DNA from: Sulfurimonas sp.
GTDB lineage: Bacteria; Campylobacterota; Campylobacteria; Campylobacterales; Sulfurimonadaceae
Reading direction: 5' to 3'
Length of the DNA: 64,000 nt
Assembly: GCF_028713515.1 (NCBI RefSeq)
Contig: NZ_JAQTOD010000001.1
Span: 124,001-188,000 of the forward strand
The notes beneath the pieces were generated by a model, which was not told where the DNA came from, did not search any database, and saw nothing but the letters and a program-made list of their open reading frames with translations. Position 1 is the stretch's first letter; the number at the start of each line of letters is the position of its first letter. The position numbers and the translations under genes are program-made. Below, piece by piece: positions 63,556-64,000 of this stretch.

Positions 63556-63831
63556 ATGGCTTTAGATTCGGCTAAAATACAAGAAATTGTTGCAAAATAT
63601 GGTCGTAAAGAGAATGACACTGGTTCAAGTGAAGTTCAAATTGCGCTTTTAACACAAAGAATTAGTGACTTAACTGAACACTTAAAAACATTCTCAAAAG
63701 ATCACGCTTCAAGATTAGGACTGCTTAAACTAGTAGGACAACGCCGTCGTTTGATGAAATACCTAAAAAGAACAAATAGAGCTGGTTACATGACTCTTAT
63801 TCAAGATTTAAGTATCCGTGATAACATCTAA
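63556..63831 (+). CDS. rpsO: 30S ribosomal protein S15
   Basis: This 91-residue protein begins at ATG 63556, with GGAGG 5 bases upstream; the earlier TTG is within the ribosome site. [25 protein letters not shown] and [17 protein letters not shown] are S15 signatures. It binds the central domain of 16S rRNA early in small-subunit assembly. A perfect hairpin follows the stop. Confidence 0.98.
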   Translation: MALDSAKIQEIVAKYGRKENDTGSSEVQIALLTQRISDLTEHLKTFSKDHASRLGLLKLVGQRRRLMKYLKRTNRAGYMTLIQDLSIRDNI

Positions 63832-63849
63832 GTTCTAGTTTTTTTACTT

Positions 63850-63874
63850 AGCTCTTTGGATTATCCAAAGAGCT
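63850..63874. terminator. Terminator hairpin between rpsO and the convergent cyclophilin gene
   Basis: AGCTCTTTGGA (63850-63860) and TCCAAAGAGCT (63864-63874) are exact complements with a 3-base loop. The following T-run on the plus strand is short. It probably serves both convergent genes. Confidence 0.65.
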
Positions 63875-63882
63875 TTGAAAAT

Positions 63883-64000
63883 TTATCTATTTTCCAACAC
63901 TTCAATAGAGTTAATTGTGTCTCTGCCCTTAATACTATCAAGAACATCAAAACTATCATTATCATCTTTCTCAATAGCACCAAAAACAGTATGAACGCCA
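63883..64000 (-). CDS. Cyclophilin-type peptidyl-prolyl cis-trans isomerase (C-terminal part only)
   Basis: The gene enters from the right edge; the last 38 codons are visible, ending TAA at 63883-63885. The segment GVHTVFGAIEKDDNDSFDVL then DSIKGRDTINSIEVLE matches the C-terminal cyclophilin pattern, where HTVFG is followed by the last helix and strand. Such enzymes speed proline isomerisation during folding. The active-site arginine region is outside the window. Confidence 0.8.
   Translation of the reverse strand, partial: GVHTVFGAIEKDDNDSFDVLDSIKGRDTINSIEVLENR

Overview
The window looks like a chromosomal segment of a Campylobacterota (epsilonproteobacterial) chemolithotroph or denitrifier, most like Sulfurimonas. 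The base composition is AT-rich and coding is dense. Many starts are TTG or GTG, many genes overlap by 1-20 bases, and -10 boxes read TATAAT after T-rich sequence. Genes present that fit this group are a stand-alone atpB, a two-gene heme-copper nitric oxide reductase, NirA-type nitrite reductase, NosL-like proteins, several c-type cytochromes, flaG/flhA and a bifunctional RelA/SpoT. I saw no rRNA, tRNA, CRISPR array, insertion sequence or prophage.

Layout. 1-2.3 kb (minus): a truncated ferredoxin-thioredoxin-reductase-like/rhodanese fusion, argG, and flaG behind a near-consensus sigma-28 promoter. 2.4-8.2 kb: MFS and MATE transporters with two small genes, then ligA-tlyA. 8.2-10.1 kb: a patch of small accessory genes (methyltransferase, HNH nuclease, small membrane protein, YefM/YoeB toxin-antitoxin with a recognisable operator). 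10.1-20.9 kb: housekeeping genes (ribF, truD, atpB, gatB, M48 protease, prmC) with an EAL-CBS-GGDEF protein and two cytochromes c. 20.9-26.3 kb: an operon of a tandem-NosL lipoprotein-like protein, a single-pass protein, a MacB/LolCD-like ABC transporter and a cysteine-motif membrane protein, followed by a Crp/Fnr regulator. 26.3-34.5 kb: an ABC-F factor of YbiT type, a DUF5718-like gene, a SUI1/YciH-like gene, rho, murI, dnaX and malic enzyme. 34.6-42.5 kb: a divergent monohaem cytochrome, a two-component system and a complete tripartite RND efflux pump. 42.5-45.4 kb (minus): an unusual nitric oxide reductase with an accessory membrane protein and a tiny ORF between them. 45.6-52.7 kb: divergent nitrate-assimilation genes (narK plus a PP2C/kinase fusion to the left; nasA-type nitrate reductase and nirA to the right). 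52.8-64 kb: pyrH, rpoZ, spoT, tyrS, a nitronate monooxygenase-like gene, an amidase, a DHH phosphoesterase, flhA, an Rrf2 regulator, rpsO and the end of a cyclophilin gene.

Working together. Nitrate is imported by NarK, reduced to nitrite by the NasA-like enzyme and to ammonium by NirA; the kinase/phosphatase overlapping narK may control uptake. The adjacent NOR removes nitric oxide. Its catalytic subunit carries Asp where cNOR has the FeB histidine, a second Asp at the FeB glutamate position, and its partner subunit is a cupredoxin that has lost both CuA cysteines. The NosL/ABC/cysteine-membrane-protein operon looks like a metal- or thiol-handling envelope system that I cannot match to a named pathway. 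These two clusters are the best candidates for poorly described biology here.
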